Of a stretch of DNA of 64,000 nt, positions 44,246 through 53,439 are shown in pieces. Position 1 is the stretch's first letter; the number at the start of each line of letters is the position of its first letter. The DNA is from Streptomyces lincolnensis (GTDB lineage: Bacteria; Actinomycetota; Actinomycetes; Streptomycetales; Streptomycetaceae). The notes beneath the pieces are model-generated. The model saw only the letters and a program-made list of their open reading frames with translations. It was not told the DNA's origin and searched no databases. The position numbers and the translations under genes were made by a program. The stretch covers positions 6,138,001-6,202,000 of the forward strand of contig NZ_CP016438.1 in the NCBI RefSeq assembly GCF_001685355.1, in the 5' to 3' direction.

Positions 44246-44824
44246 TCAGTAGCGGGCGCGGTTGAACCAGGCCTTGCCGTTGGCGTTGCCCGCGAAGACG
44301 GCGATCAGGATGCCGAGCACCAGGTGGACGATGCCCACCAGGGTGAACGGGTAGATGCCGAGGACCGCGGTGAGGATGCCGAAGACCAGGATGGTGACGC
44401 GGGTGCCGTTGGTGCCGCTGGTGAACTTCGTCGCCAGGATCGCCGCCCATACCAGCCATGCCAGCGCGAAGACCGCGAAGCCCCACAGCACGCCGGTCGG
44501 GTAGTCGGCGAAGGCCTCGAACTGGGCGTCGTCCTTGGCCTTGTCGATGGCCACGGCGCTGAAGGCGAACACGATCGCGCCGATGACCTGGAGGCCGACG
44601 ATCACCCACAGCAGGATGCGGGCCGTGTTCACGGTGCCCGGCATCTGCGTCATCGGGGCGCCGCCGCCGTAGGACTGCTGCACCGGCGGGGCCTGCGGGT
44701 AGCCGTAGCCGGGCGCCTGGGGCTGCTGCTGCGGGTAGCCGTAGCCCTGCTGGGGCTGCTGCGGCGGCTGCTGGGGCTGGCCCTGAGGGCTGCCGTAGGG
44801 GTTGTTCGGGTCGCCGTAACTCAT
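44246..44824 (-). CDS. Gln/Pro/Tyr-rich DUF4190/DUF4064-like membrane protein
   Basis: A 192-residue protein from ATG 44824. Residues 1-60 are a QQPQQGYGYPQQ-type disordered segment. Three to four membrane helices follow (ILLWVIVGLQVIGAIVFAF, GVLWGFAVFALAWLVWAAILA, VTILVFGILTAVLGIYPFTLVGIVHLVLGILIAVFAG), ending NGKAWFNRARY. This is the common architecture of small actinobacterial membrane proteins with unknown roles, often near cell-envelope genes. Separated from the FHA operon by a strong hairpin. Confidence 0.8.
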   Translation of the reverse strand: MSYGDPNNPYGSPQGQPQQPPQQPQQGYGYPQQQPQAPGYGYPQAPPVQQSYGGGAPMTQMPGTVNTARILLWVIVGLQVIGAIVFAFSAVAIDKAKDDAQFEAFADYPTGVLWGFAVFALAWLVWAAILATKFTSGTNGTRVTILVFGILTAVLGIYPFTLVGIVHLVLGILIAVFAGNANGKAWFNRARY

Positions 44825-45063
44825 GGCGGTGTTTCCTCCGTTGATTCCAAGTGCGGGGACATCACGCGCGGCACCGTACGGAGGAAAGGTTCAGAAGCGG
44901 TTGTCCCCCCGATGAGCTGCCCGCGGCACTGTGCGTGCCATCGTTCTTCACGCTCGTCCGGGTTGTCCAGCGGCATTCGTCATGCGTTGTGCAAGTGCAA
45001 CCTCGCCGATCATGGGGTACCCGGATTGGAACCGGGACCCGGTCATCCGGGAGGATGGGGAAC

Positions 45064-45918
45064 ATGACCGCCCAGATTCTCGATGGCAAGGCCACCGCAG
45101 CCGCGATCAAGTCCGATCTGACCGCCCGCGTGGCGGCGCTGAAGGAGAAGGGCGTCACGCCCGGCCTCGGCACGATCCTCGTCGGGGAGGACCCCGGCAG
45201 CCAGAAGTACGTCGCCGGCAAGCACCGCGACTGCGCCGAGGTCGGCATCGCCTCCATCCAGCGCGAGCTGCCCGCCACGGCGACCCAGGAGGAGATCGAG
45301 GCGCTGGTCCGCGAACTGAACGAGGACCCCGCCTGCACCGGTTACATCGTCCAGCTGCCGCTGCCCAAGGGCATCGACGAGAACCGGATCCTGGAGCTCA
45401 TGGACCCGGACAAGGACGCCGACGGCCTGCACCCGATGAACCTCGGCCGCCTCGTCCTCAACGAGCCGGCCCCGCTGCCCTGCACCCCGAACGGCGTCCT
45501 CACCCTGCTGCGCCGCTACGGCGTGGAGATCAAGGGCGCCGAGGTCGTGGTCGTCGGCCGTGGCGTGACCATCGGCCGGTCGATGCCGCTGCTGCTCACC
45601 CGGCGCAGCGAGAACGCGACCGTGACCCAGTGCCACACCGGCACCCGTGACCTGTCCGCCCACCTCAAGCGCGCCGACATCATCGTCGCCGCCGCCGGTT
45701 CGGCCCATCTGATCCGCGCCGAGGACGTCAAGCCGGGCGCGGCCGTCCTCGACGTCGGCGTCTCGCGCAACGCCGAGGGCAGGATCGTCGGGGACGTCCA
45801 CCCGGACGTCGCCGAGGTGGCCGCGTGGATCTCCCCGAACCCGGGCGGTGTCGGACCGATGACCCGGGCCCAGCTGCTCGTCAACGTGGTCGAGGCGGCG
45901 GAGCGCGGTGTCGGCTGA
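45064..45918 (+). CDS. folD: Methylenetetrahydrofolate dehydrogenase/cyclohydrolase
   Basis: A 284-residue bifunctional enzyme interconverting 5,10-methylene-THF and 10-formyl-THF with NADP. ATG at 45064 behind GGGAGGATGGGG. Signature blocks: [14 protein letters not shown] with the catalytic lysine region, [40 protein letters not shown] for NADP binding, and [15 protein letters not shown]. Length is typical. Its 10-formyl-THF feeds the PurN and PurH steps encoded 10 kb to the left. The next gene overlaps it by 11 bases. Confidence 0.96.
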   Translation: MTAQILDGKATAAAIKSDLTARVAALKEKGVTPGLGTILVGEDPGSQKYVAGKHRDCAEVGIASIQRELPATATQEEIEALVRELNEDPACTGYIVQLPLPKGIDENRILELMDPDKDADGLHPMNLGRLVLNEPAPLPCTPNGVLTLLRRYGVEIKGAEVVVVGRGVTIGRSMPLLLTRRSENATVTQCHTGTRDLSAHLKRADIIVAAAGSAHLIRAEDVKPGAAVLDVGVSRNAEGRIVGDVHPDVAEVAAWISPNPGGVGPMTRAQLLVNVVEAAERGVG

Positions 45919-46468
45919 GACGAGGCCCGAGAAGGGCGACGAGGCGGTGGAGCCGGTGGAGTCGGCGGAGAGCGCCGGGTCCGCGGGCTCCGGCGCCGCT
46001 GTCGAGGACATCGGGGCCGTGGAGGACATCGAGGTCCGTGACCCCGTCAGCGCTCCCGACGCCGAGGGGAAGCCGCGCCGGACGACCCGCCGCTTCCCGC
46101 TGTTCACCAGGGACACCGCGCGTCCCGAGGGCGGTGGCCGGGCCGCGCCGAGCGACGCCCCCGCGCCCGCCCGGCAGTGGCCGGTTCTCGCGGTCCTGGG
46201 CCTGGTCGCCCTCGGCCTGCTGCTGAGCGCCCTGGACCGGTTCCGGATCGGCACCCTGCTGATCGGCGTCGCGCTGCTGCTCGGCGGGGTGCTGCGCTGG
46301 ATCCTGCCGGACGTCGGCATGCTCGCCGTACGCTCCCGCTTCACCGACATGGTCACCTACGGCGTGCTCGGCCTCTCGATCGCGCTGCTGGCGATGATGG
46401 TGCAGCCGGACCCGTGGCTGGTGATCCCGTTCCTCAAGGACACCCTGCACTTCACGGTCAGCACCTGA
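45908..46468 (+). CDS. DUF3017 membrane protein
   Basis: A 186-residue protein from GTG 45908, overlapping folD. The first ~85 residues are acidic and disordered. Three membrane segments follow ([58 protein letters not shown]), with the conserved [10 protein letters not shown] between them. This matches DUF3017, which usually follows folD in actinobacteria. Function unknown. A 13-bp hairpin ends the operon at 46491-46528. Confidence 0.88.
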   Translation: MSAETRPEKGDEAVEPVESAESAGSAGSGAAVEDIGAVEDIEVRDPVSAPDAEGKPRRTTRRFPLFTRDTARPEGGGRAAPSDAPAPARQWPVLAVLGLVALGLLLSALDRFRIGTLLIGVALLLGGVLRWILPDVGMLAVRSRFTDMVTYGVLGLSIALLAMMVQPDPWLVIPFLKDTLHFTVST

Positions 46469-46490
46469 GCACCTCGCACAGTCGTGCGAC

Positions 46491-46528
46491 GGCGGCCCGT
46501 CCTCTCCCCCGAGCAAGGACGGGCCGCC
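46491..46528 (+). terminator. folD operon terminator
   Basis: Perfect 13-bp arms GGCGGCCCGTCCT and AGGACGGGCCGCC with a 12-base loop, 23 bases after the DUF3017 stop. Confidence 0.88.
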
Positions 46529-46738
46529 GCCGTGCTTCCACCCTCCTGCACGGGGAAGCGGCTGTTCAACGGCTGTCCGTCCGCTGTGGCACGGAGGTGA
46601 CCGTTCCGCTACGGTGTCCGCGCTCCGCGACAGGGTGTGATCAGGAAGGGAACCGATCACCGCTCTCGTGTCGTCCCTCGTTCGGGCCGGTCGAACCGAC
46701 CATGAACCAGGACATGAGGGACGCCGTGGAGGTGGGTG

Positions 46739-47221
46739 ATGGGCGGCTGGCAGCCGTTGCCGGACGATCTGCCGCCGGAGGTGCGGCACTTCGTGGAACA
46801 GCTGCGGCTCCTGAAGGACCGCACGGGGCTCAGCCTGGTCGCGCTCGGCGCCCGCACCGCCTACAGCAAGTCCTCCTGGCACCGCTATCTCAACGCCGGC
46901 CAGCCGCCGCCCCGCCAGGCGGTCGCCGCGCTGTGCCGGATCGCCGGTCTCGCCGACACCGAGGCCGAACGCTTCACCGTCCGCTGGGAGATGGCCGTCC
47001 AGGCCTGGCCGCGCCCGGCGACGGTGCCCGCGGGCGGCGATGACGGCGGCCATGGCGGCAGGACGGGGGAGGAGTACGAGGACGATCCCACCCTGCCGTG
47101 GTGGGACACGCCTCCCGAGGAGAACGCCCGGGGCAGGAGCCGGTGGCTGCTGTGGACCGCCGTGCTGCTGCTCCTGCTCACCGCCCTGGTCGGTGTCGTC
47201 GGAACCGTTGCCTTTGGGTGA
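46739..47221 (+). CDS. Membrane-tethered helix-turn-helix protein, short
   Basis: A 160-residue protein. ATG 46739 lies six bases after GGAGGT; a GTG three bases earlier is possible. Residues about 20-75 form an XRE-like helix-turn-helix (LKDRTGLSLVALGARTAYSKSSWHRYLNAG). A Gly/Asp-rich linker leads to one membrane helix near the C-terminus (WLLWTAVLLLLLTALVGVVGTVAFG). The HTH closely resembles that of the gene at 47553, so the two are paralogues. It may be a membrane-bound DNA-binding regulator with no outside domain. Confidence 0.82.
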   Translation: MGGWQPLPDDLPPEVRHFVEQLRLLKDRTGLSLVALGARTAYSKSSWHRYLNAGQPPPRQAVAALCRIAGLADTEAERFTVRWEMAVQAWPRPATVPAGGDDGGHGGRTGEEYEDDPTLPWWDTPPEENARGRSRWLLWTAVLLLLLTALVGVVGTVAFG

Positions 47222-47552
47222 GCCGGGCACTGCCGTGACGGGCGTTATTTCCGGTGTGTGGTACCTGTGTCGATGTGTTGACAAGTTCGCGGATTTGACA
47301 CGAAGCCGTTCGATATCGCAACTAGCGTGGGCTTTCTGCCGACGGACCACTGGACCTCGACCGGGCGGGCGTGCAACGGTGCATCCCCGCGGCCACGTTG
47401 CTCCCGTGCGCCCCCACCCCGGGAACTGAGATCCTGAATGAGCGCATCCCTGTGGGTAGCCACAACGGGACTCGGCAGAGGTACCACGCACGGCGAGACA
47501 GCGGGGACACGCGCGAAATACCAGCACTACCGGGGGGAAGAGGGGGGAAGCA
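47222..47552. promoter_or_regulatory. Intergenic region with two TTGACA elements
   Basis: 331 bp with no supported gene between two HTH genes of the same strand. TTGACA occurs at 47278-47283 and again at 47295-47300, both good -35 matches, but no clear -10 stands at 17-18 bases. A purine-rich tract GGGGGGAAGAGGGGGGAAG gives the ribosome site of the next gene. Confidence 0.4.
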
Positions 47553-48848
47553 ATGCCTCGTTGGAGGGCCTTGCCGGACGAGCTCGATCCGCAGGTCAGG
47601 GAGTTCGCGAGCCAGCTCCGTCGGCTCGTGGACCGCAGCGGCCTCAGTATCGCGGCGGTGGCGGACCGTACCGGCTACAGCAAGACGTCCTGGGACAGAT
47701 ATCTCAACGGCCGGCTCCTCGCGCCCAAGGGCGCGATCGTGGCGCTGGCCGAGGTCACCGGCACCAATCCGATTCACCTGACCACGATGTGGGAGCTCGC
47801 CGAGCGCGCCTGGAGCCGCTCGGAGATGCGCCACGACATGACCATGGAGGCCATCAGGATCTCCCAGGCGCGCGCCGCGCTCGGTGAGTTCGGCGCGCCG
47901 CCCGCGGGCGCCAAGGGAAGCAGGACGGCCCGCAAGGGCGGCAGTGTCACGGCCACACCGGGCATCGCCGGACCGGCCGGGGTGGCCCCGACGGTGCCGC
48001 CGCAGCCGGCGGCACCCGATGTGCGGGACTCGTCGGGTTCGGCGGGCTCGGTGCGGTCCTCGGGTACCGGTGGCCCGGCGGGTTCCGCGGGGGGCACGCA
48101 GAGCTCCGAAGGCTCCTCGGGAAGCTCCTCGGGCCCCAATTCGTGGGGCATGGCGGGCTACCGGGGACCGGCGTCCTCCGGTGGGCGTACGACGGGGACT
48201 CCGCCGTCCTCGCCGACATCCTCGGCGTTTCCGTCCACCTCCTCGTCGGCGCCCTCGGCCGAGGGCGCCGACCGGGTGCCGGCGCCGGCGGCTCCGTACG
48301 GCGAACCTCCGCAGGGGCCCCGTCCCGGCGGTGACCGGTCCGGCGGGTCCGGGGGCAGGCGGCGGCTGACGATGTTCCTCGCGGGTCTCGTCGGCGTGGC
48401 CGTCCTGGTCGCGGCAGCCTTCTTCCTCATGGACCTGGGCGGGAAGGACAAGAAGGACGCCGCCGCTCCGTCGCCCTCGCCGACCGTCAGCGCCGACCAG
48501 AACCTGCCCGACGGCGTGAAGTGCAGCGGTGCCTCCTGCACCGGCAAGGACGCCGAGAGCATGGGGTGCAGCGGGGACCTCGTCACCACCGCCAAGACCG
48601 CGACCGTCGGCGCGACCGTCGTCGAGGTGCGCTACAGCGAGACCTGCGGCGCGGCCTGGGGCCGGATCACACAGGCCGCGCAGGGCGACGCGGTGACGGT
48701 GACCGCGGGGACCGCCAAGGAGCAGAAGGGGCAGATCGGGGTGGCCGGGGACACCATCGCGTACACGCCGATGGTCGCCGTGAAGGACGCGGGAGAGGCG
48801 AAGGCCTGCGTGACGCTGGCCTCGGGGCAGGAGGGCTGCACGAAGTAG
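47553..48848 (+). CDS. Membrane-tethered HTH protein with DUF2690-like ectodomain
   Basis: A 431-residue protein. The N-terminal XRE-like helix-turn-helix (about 20-75: LVDRSGLSIAAVADRTGYSKTSWDRYLNG) is followed by ~170 residues of Ser/Gly/Pro-rich linker, a membrane helix (about 272-292) and an outside domain of ~110 residues. Cysteines of that domain, in VKCSGASCTGKD, MGCSGD, SETCGA, KACVTL and EGCTK, fit a DUF2690-like disulphide fold. This is a one-protein membrane-to-DNA architecture. A long linker could allow the HTH to reach the chromosome. A T-followed hairpin ends the gene. Confidence 0.88.
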   Translation: MPRWRALPDELDPQVREFASQLRRLVDRSGLSIAAVADRTGYSKTSWDRYLNGRLLAPKGAIVALAEVTGTNPIHLTTMWELAERAWSRSEMRHDMTMEAIRISQARAALGEFGAPPAGAKGSRTARKGGSVTATPGIAGPAGVAPTVPPQPAAPDVRDSSGSAGSVRSSGTGGPAGSAGGTQSSEGSSGSSSGPNSWGMAGYRGPASSGGRTTGTPPSSPTSSAFPSTSSSAPSAEGADRVPAPAAPYGEPPQGPRPGGDRSGGSGGRRRLTMFLAGLVGVAVLVAAAFFLMDLGGKDKKDAAAPSPSPTVSADQNLPDGVKCSGASCTGKDAESMGCSGDLVTTAKTATVGATVVEVRYSETCGAAWGRITQAAQGDAVTVTAGTAKEQKGQIGVAGDTIAYTPMVAVKDAGEAKACVTLASGQEGCTK

Positions 48849-48943
48849 CGGGAAAAGAATTCGGTTCGGACGCGCATGCCCGTCCGGATCGGGGGCACGC
48901 GAACCGTACCCCCACGGGAGTCCGGATACCGGTACCCCCATAC

Positions 48944-48985
48944 GGCGGCCGCCTTCGTCCCCCCTCTCCCGGACGGGCGGCCGCC
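48944..48985 (+). terminator. Terminator with T-rich tail
   Basis: Outer arms GGCGGCCGCC at 48944-48953 and 48976-48985, inner arms CGTCC and GGACG with a 2-base bulge, then TCTTCTTTGTTCTG. The T-rich tail is rare in this window and makes it a strong intrinsic terminator. Confidence 0.85.
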
Positions 48986-49108
48986 TCTTCTTTGTTCTGT
49001 GTCCGGCGTCCGGTCCCCGGGGGTTTTTCCTCGGGGGCCGGACTCTGTGGGCTGGGCCACATGAACCCGGACGTCCGGGATCCCGGATGCGCGATAGCCT
49101 GACCGGTG

Positions 49109-50174
<1,066 letters not shown>

Positions 50175-50229
50175 TCCTCCGGTCCTCCGATCCGGTGATC
50201 CGGATCTCCTGAGGTTCTGTCAGGACCCC

Positions 50230-50271
50230 GCACGGGCCCTGTTCCGGTTTCGGCCGGAGCGGGGCCCGTGC
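50230..50271. terminator. mdh terminator (bidirectional)
   Basis: Arms GCACGGGCCC (50230-50239) and GGGCCCGTGC (50262-50271) with inner TCCGG/CCGGA pairing. It lies between convergent mdh and the MarR-GNAT gene. Confidence 0.85.
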
Positions 50272-50295
50272 GCTGTCACGGGCGTTTCCCGGCCG

Positions 50296-51183
50296 TCACG
50301 GCGTGAGGCGCTTCTCGAACCAGAAGTCGCCGTAGACATGGTCGACGTACGGATCGATCTCCCGGTAGCCGCACGCCCGGTACATGGCCTGGGCCTCGGT
50401 GAGGGTCGCGTGGGTGTCGAGGCGCAGGGTGTCGAGGCCGCGGGCGGCGGCCTCCGTCTCCAGGGCCGTGAGGATCCGGCGGGCCAGGCCCAGGCGGCGG
50501 GCGTCCGGGTGGACCCAGACGTGGCGGATCTCGCCGATGCCGGGGCGCAGACGCCGTAGCGCGCCGCAGCCGACGGGGCGGCCCTCCTCGTACGCGACGA
50601 AGAAGGCGCCGCGCTGCCCGGAGACCTCCTCGGGCCGTACCAGGTCGGACGTGTCGAAGCCCTCCGGGAAACGGGCGTCGATGTCGGCGGCGTAGGCGTC
50701 CAGGCAGGCGCGGGCGTCCGGGGCGGCGCCGTCGACGAGGTCGACGCGGATGGCGGCCAGGCGCAGCAGGCGCCGGACGGTGGCGAGGGCGGCGGTCAGC
50801 TCGGTGCGCTGGGCCGGGGCGAGGCCTTCGAGCAGTCCGGCGGCCAGGGCGCCCGCCCGGCGGTTCTGCTCCTTGACCTCGGTGCGGCCGGCCGGGGTCA
50901 GCTCCACCCGGCGCAGCCGGTTGTCGTCCGGGTGCACGCTCATCCGGACCATGCCCTGCGCCTGGAGCGTCTTCGCCATCCGGCTCAGATATCCGGCGTC
51001 GAGGCCCAGCCGGCCCCGCAGCTCCCGCAGGGACGCCCCGTCACCGATCTCGAACAGCAGCCGGGCCTCACCGAGCGGGCGGTCCTGGCCGAGGTAGTGG
51101 TCGTCGAGCGCCCCGATACGGCGGGTGAAGTAGCGGTTGAAGCGGCGCAAGGCCGTCACGTGCTCCGTCGACACTGGCTCCAT
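50296..51183 (-). CDS. MarR-GNAT fusion regulator/acetyltransferase
   Basis: A 295-residue fusion. The N-terminal MarR winged helix (about 1-140) has LRELRGRLGLDAGYLSRMAKTLQAQGMV as recognition helix and wing, with HPDDNRLRRVELTPAG. The C-terminal GNAT domain (about 145-295) has the acetyl-CoA loop DARRLGLARRILTALE and ends YRACGYREIDPYVDHVYGDFWFEKRL. Such fusions are common in Streptomyces; the acetylated substrate is not known. A palindrome touching the start codon suggests it represses itself. Confidence 0.92.
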   Translation of the reverse strand: MEPVSTEHVTALRRFNRYFTRRIGALDDHYLGQDRPLGEARLLFEIGDGASLRELRGRLGLDAGYLSRMAKTLQAQGMVRMSVHPDDNRLRRVELTPAGRTEVKEQNRRAGALAAGLLEGLAPAQRTELTAALATVRRLLRLAAIRVDLVDGAAPDARACLDAYAADIDARFPEGFDTSDLVRPEEVSGQRGAFFVAYEEGRPVGCGALRRLRPGIGEIRHVWVHPDARRLGLARRILTALETEAAARGLDTLRLDTHATLTEAQAMYRACGYREIDPYVDHVYGDFWFEKRLTP

Positions 51184-51187
51184 ATTT

Positions 51188-51205
51188 CTTTGACCTTAGT
51201 CAAAG
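51188..51205. promoter_or_regulatory. Candidate MarR operator
   Basis: CTTTGAC (51188-51194), spacer CTTA, GTCAAAG (51199-51205): perfect 7-bp arms starting 5 bases from the MarR-GNAT start codon. The TTGAC arm could also be a -35 for the plus-strand operon. Confidence 0.65.
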
Positions 51206-51345
51206 GATGCCGGGGAGTCCACGGGTGTGCACGGCGAGTGAGACCGCCTCGGTATTCCGCTTCCCCGGTCCCACCCGCCCCCCTATGCTGATTGTTTGTC
51301 AACAGTGCCTTGCACAAGGGCTTTTGCACGCATCGGGGGAGACGC

Positions 51346-53055
51346 GTGAGCACTGCACACGTGCCGCAGCAATCACCGTCGGCGGACGCCGGAGCGCCGC
51401 CGGCACCACCACATCCGGCCACACCACCGCACGCCAGCGAGGCGACCCGGCTGCTGTGCGCGGGCAGCTACCTGGATTCCGGTTACCGCGACAGGGTCAT
51501 CGAGGAACTCCACCTCAACGAACAGCGCATTGTCGCGCCCTCGCTCGGCCTCGACGCGGCCCGCGTCCTCGCGCACGCCCTGCGGGCCCGCCGCCAGGAG
51601 CTGCTGTGGGCCGGGCTGATCCTCTTCCTGTGGGTGATCGGACTGCCCCTGACCGGCGGTCTGCTCGCCGGGTTCCTCATCCCCAGCCTGCTGCTCGCGC
51701 TCGCCGGCTGGATCCGGGGCGGCGCGGCCGACCCGCCGGTCTACCGGCGCCTGCCCGCCTTCCTGGTCCGCTGGTACGGCCGCATCACCTTCGCGATGTT
51801 CCTGTTCGTCGCGGGGTTCGTCGCGTTCGACGCGGGCGACGAGGACCCCTACGGCTCCTACGACTCCTCGTACTACGACGACGGCTCCGGCTGGACCGAT
51901 CTGCTGTTCCCGGACCTCACCGAGTCGGGCGGACTGTTCGAGCCCTGGCGGGCCTGGCTCGCCCTCGGCCTCTTCGCGGTCATCGCCGCCTGTATCGCCG
52001 CACAGCGCGGACAGTTCGCCAGGACGATGGACGCCGAACTGTCCCCGGCGCGCTTTTCGGACGCGGCCGGCGACCCGGCGGAGCGGGTCGAGGCGCCGCG
52101 GTTCCAGCGGCTGAAGGACCGGATCCGCGTCGAACAGCACGCGCCGCTGGTCATGTACCACGAGGCGCGCCCGTTCTGCGGGGCCGGTGAGGCCTACGAG
52201 ACCTGGGTGCTCGCCGTCGAACTGCGTCCCGACCCCCTGAAGAAGCAGCAGCCGCTCAGCAACCGCACGGTCCTGGAGCAGATCCGGCCCCTGCTCGAAC
52301 GGCTGCGCCTGCCCGCCGAGTTCGCCGGTCACACCGTGCGCGACCGGCTGCGCTGGCTGGAGATCGACGAGTGCGTGTTCCTGCCCGCCGAGGGTCTTCG
52401 GCGGCGTGAGGAGGCGCCGTACAGTCAGCAGGCCTTCGAGGAGCACCGGGCGCGTGCGGTCGAGGAGGGCGCCGAGAAGCGGCGGCACTTCCTGCGCGTC
52501 CGCGTCGGCGGCTGGGAGGAGGAACTGGTCGTCACGGTCTTCGTGCGCATCCACACCCAGGGCCGCATGCTCATGCTGGAGATCGCCCCGCATGTGCTGC
52601 TGCCGGTACGCGACGACTTCAAGAACGCCGACCGTACGGCCCACACCTTCCGCCACAACAACGTGTTCGGCAAGGCCGCCTGGGCGGTCGCCCGGGTGCC
52701 CGGGTCCGCGGTGCGGTCGCTGGTCACGCTGGGCAAGGGCGCGGCGTACGCCTGGCGGGTGCTGACCGGCGGGTACGCGGGCGCGCTGCCCGACGGGCCG
52801 GCCCTGTCGGTGCGGGAGCTGGGCTCGAAGCGCGTCGGGTCCACCTTCCAGGAGATGGACGTCTCCCGCTATCTCAAGAGCGTGCAGGACCGGGTCGCGC
52901 ACGGGGTCACGACCGCACTGGCCGCGAACGGCTACCAGACCGGTGAGTTCGCCCAGAAGATCGTGAACATCAACGGCGGTATCCACGGCGGCACCTTCGC
53001 CTTCGGCGACCAGAACACCGTGTCCTCCTCCACCACCTCCACCACGAACTCGTAA
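51346..53055 (+). CDS. Membrane protein with C-terminal NINGGIHGG motif
   Basis: A 569-residue protein from GTG 51346 (GGGGGAG upstream); the frame is open earlier without a site. Four membrane segments near 86-104, 105-122, 147-163 and 203-220, the last pair separated by an acidic Asp/Tyr/Ser loop. A soluble ~320-residue cytoplasmic part follows, without recognised catalytic motifs. The last residues carry NINGGIHGGTFAFGDQ (541-556), repeated exactly in the next protein. No family named. First gene of a three-gene operon. Confidence 0.82.
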   Translation: MSTAHVPQQSPSADAGAPPAPPHPATPPHASEATRLLCAGSYLDSGYRDRVIEELHLNEQRIVAPSLGLDAARVLAHALRARRQELLWAGLILFLWVIGLPLTGGLLAGFLIPSLLLALAGWIRGGAADPPVYRRLPAFLVRWYGRITFAMFLFVAGFVAFDAGDEDPYGSYDSSYYDDGSGWTDLLFPDLTESGGLFEPWRAWLALGLFAVIAACIAAQRGQFARTMDAELSPARFSDAAGDPAERVEAPRFQRLKDRIRVEQHAPLVMYHEARPFCGAGEAYETWVLAVELRPDPLKKQQPLSNRTVLEQIRPLLERLRLPAEFAGHTVRDRLRWLEIDECVFLPAEGLRRREEAPYSQQAFEEHRARAVEEGAEKRRHFLRVRVGGWEEELVVTVFVRIHTQGRMLMLEIAPHVLLPVRDDFKNADRTAHTFRHNNVFGKAAWAVARVPGSAVRSLVTLGKGAAYAWRVLTGGYAGALPDGPALSVRELGSKRVGSTFQEMDVSRYLKSVQDRVAHGVTTALAANGYQTGEFAQKIVNINGGIHGGTFAFGDQNTVSSSTTSTTNS

Positions 53056-53141
53056 GGGACGCAAGTGCGATGACGACCAACGAGCCCGGCATCAACATCA
53101 ACGGCGGTATCCACGGCGGCACCTTCGCCTTCGGCGACCAG
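52966..53141 (+). repeat. Identical 48-bp direct repeat across two genes
   Basis: The 48 bases at 52966-53013 recur exactly at 53094-53141, offset by 128. Both copies are read in frame as NINGGIHGGTFAFGDQ, one at the end of the membrane protein and the other at the start of the small protein. Identity at silent positions implies recent copying or gene conversion. Confidence 0.9.
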
Positions 53142-53429
53142 GCGCACGTCGAGAGCCACCACTACGGCACGGGCGTCCAGCGCGACGCCGCCGCCGAGGA
53201 ACTGCTCGCCGCCGTACGGGAGTTGCGTGCCGATCTGACCCGGGTGCGGGCCAGTGACGAGACGGCCGCGCTGGACGAGGCGCTCGCCGACACCGAGGAC
53301 GACCTCACCCGCACCGGCCAGGCCACGCCGTCCCGCCTCGACCGGCTGCGGCGGCTCCTGGAGGACTCCCAGAACGTGGTGACCTTCCTCGCGTCGGCCG
53401 GCGCCCTGACCGGCCTGCTGGGCATGTAG
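53070..53429 (+). CDS. Small protein with N-terminal NINGGIHGG motif (DUF5955-like)
   Basis: A 119-residue protein from ATG 53070 (AAGGGACG upstream), 14 bases after the previous stop. NINGGIHGGTFAFGDQ at residues 9-24 is shared with the upstream protein. A helical Arg/Glu/Asp/Leu-rich region follows (EELLAAVRELRADLTRV to PSRLDRLRRLLEDSQ), ending in a hydrophobic VVTFLASAGALTGLLGM. I recall DUF5955 for similar Streptomyces proteins but cannot check. The glycine-rich beta motif resembles assembly motifs and may let the two proteins associate. Confidence 0.8.
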   Translation: MTTNEPGININGGIHGGTFAFGDQAHVESHHYGTGVQRDAAAEELLAAVRELRADLTRVRASDETAALDEALADTEDDLTRTGQATPSRLDRLRRLLEDSQNVVTFLASAGALTGLLGM

Positions 53430-53439
53430 GGGGGACGCC

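Noticed and set aside
45000..45063. GTTGTGCAAGTGCAAC before folD as an operator
   Set aside because: Only the outer 4 bases are truly inverted; the TTGCAC direct repeat it contains also occurs near 51310, but two loose matches are not enough to call a site.
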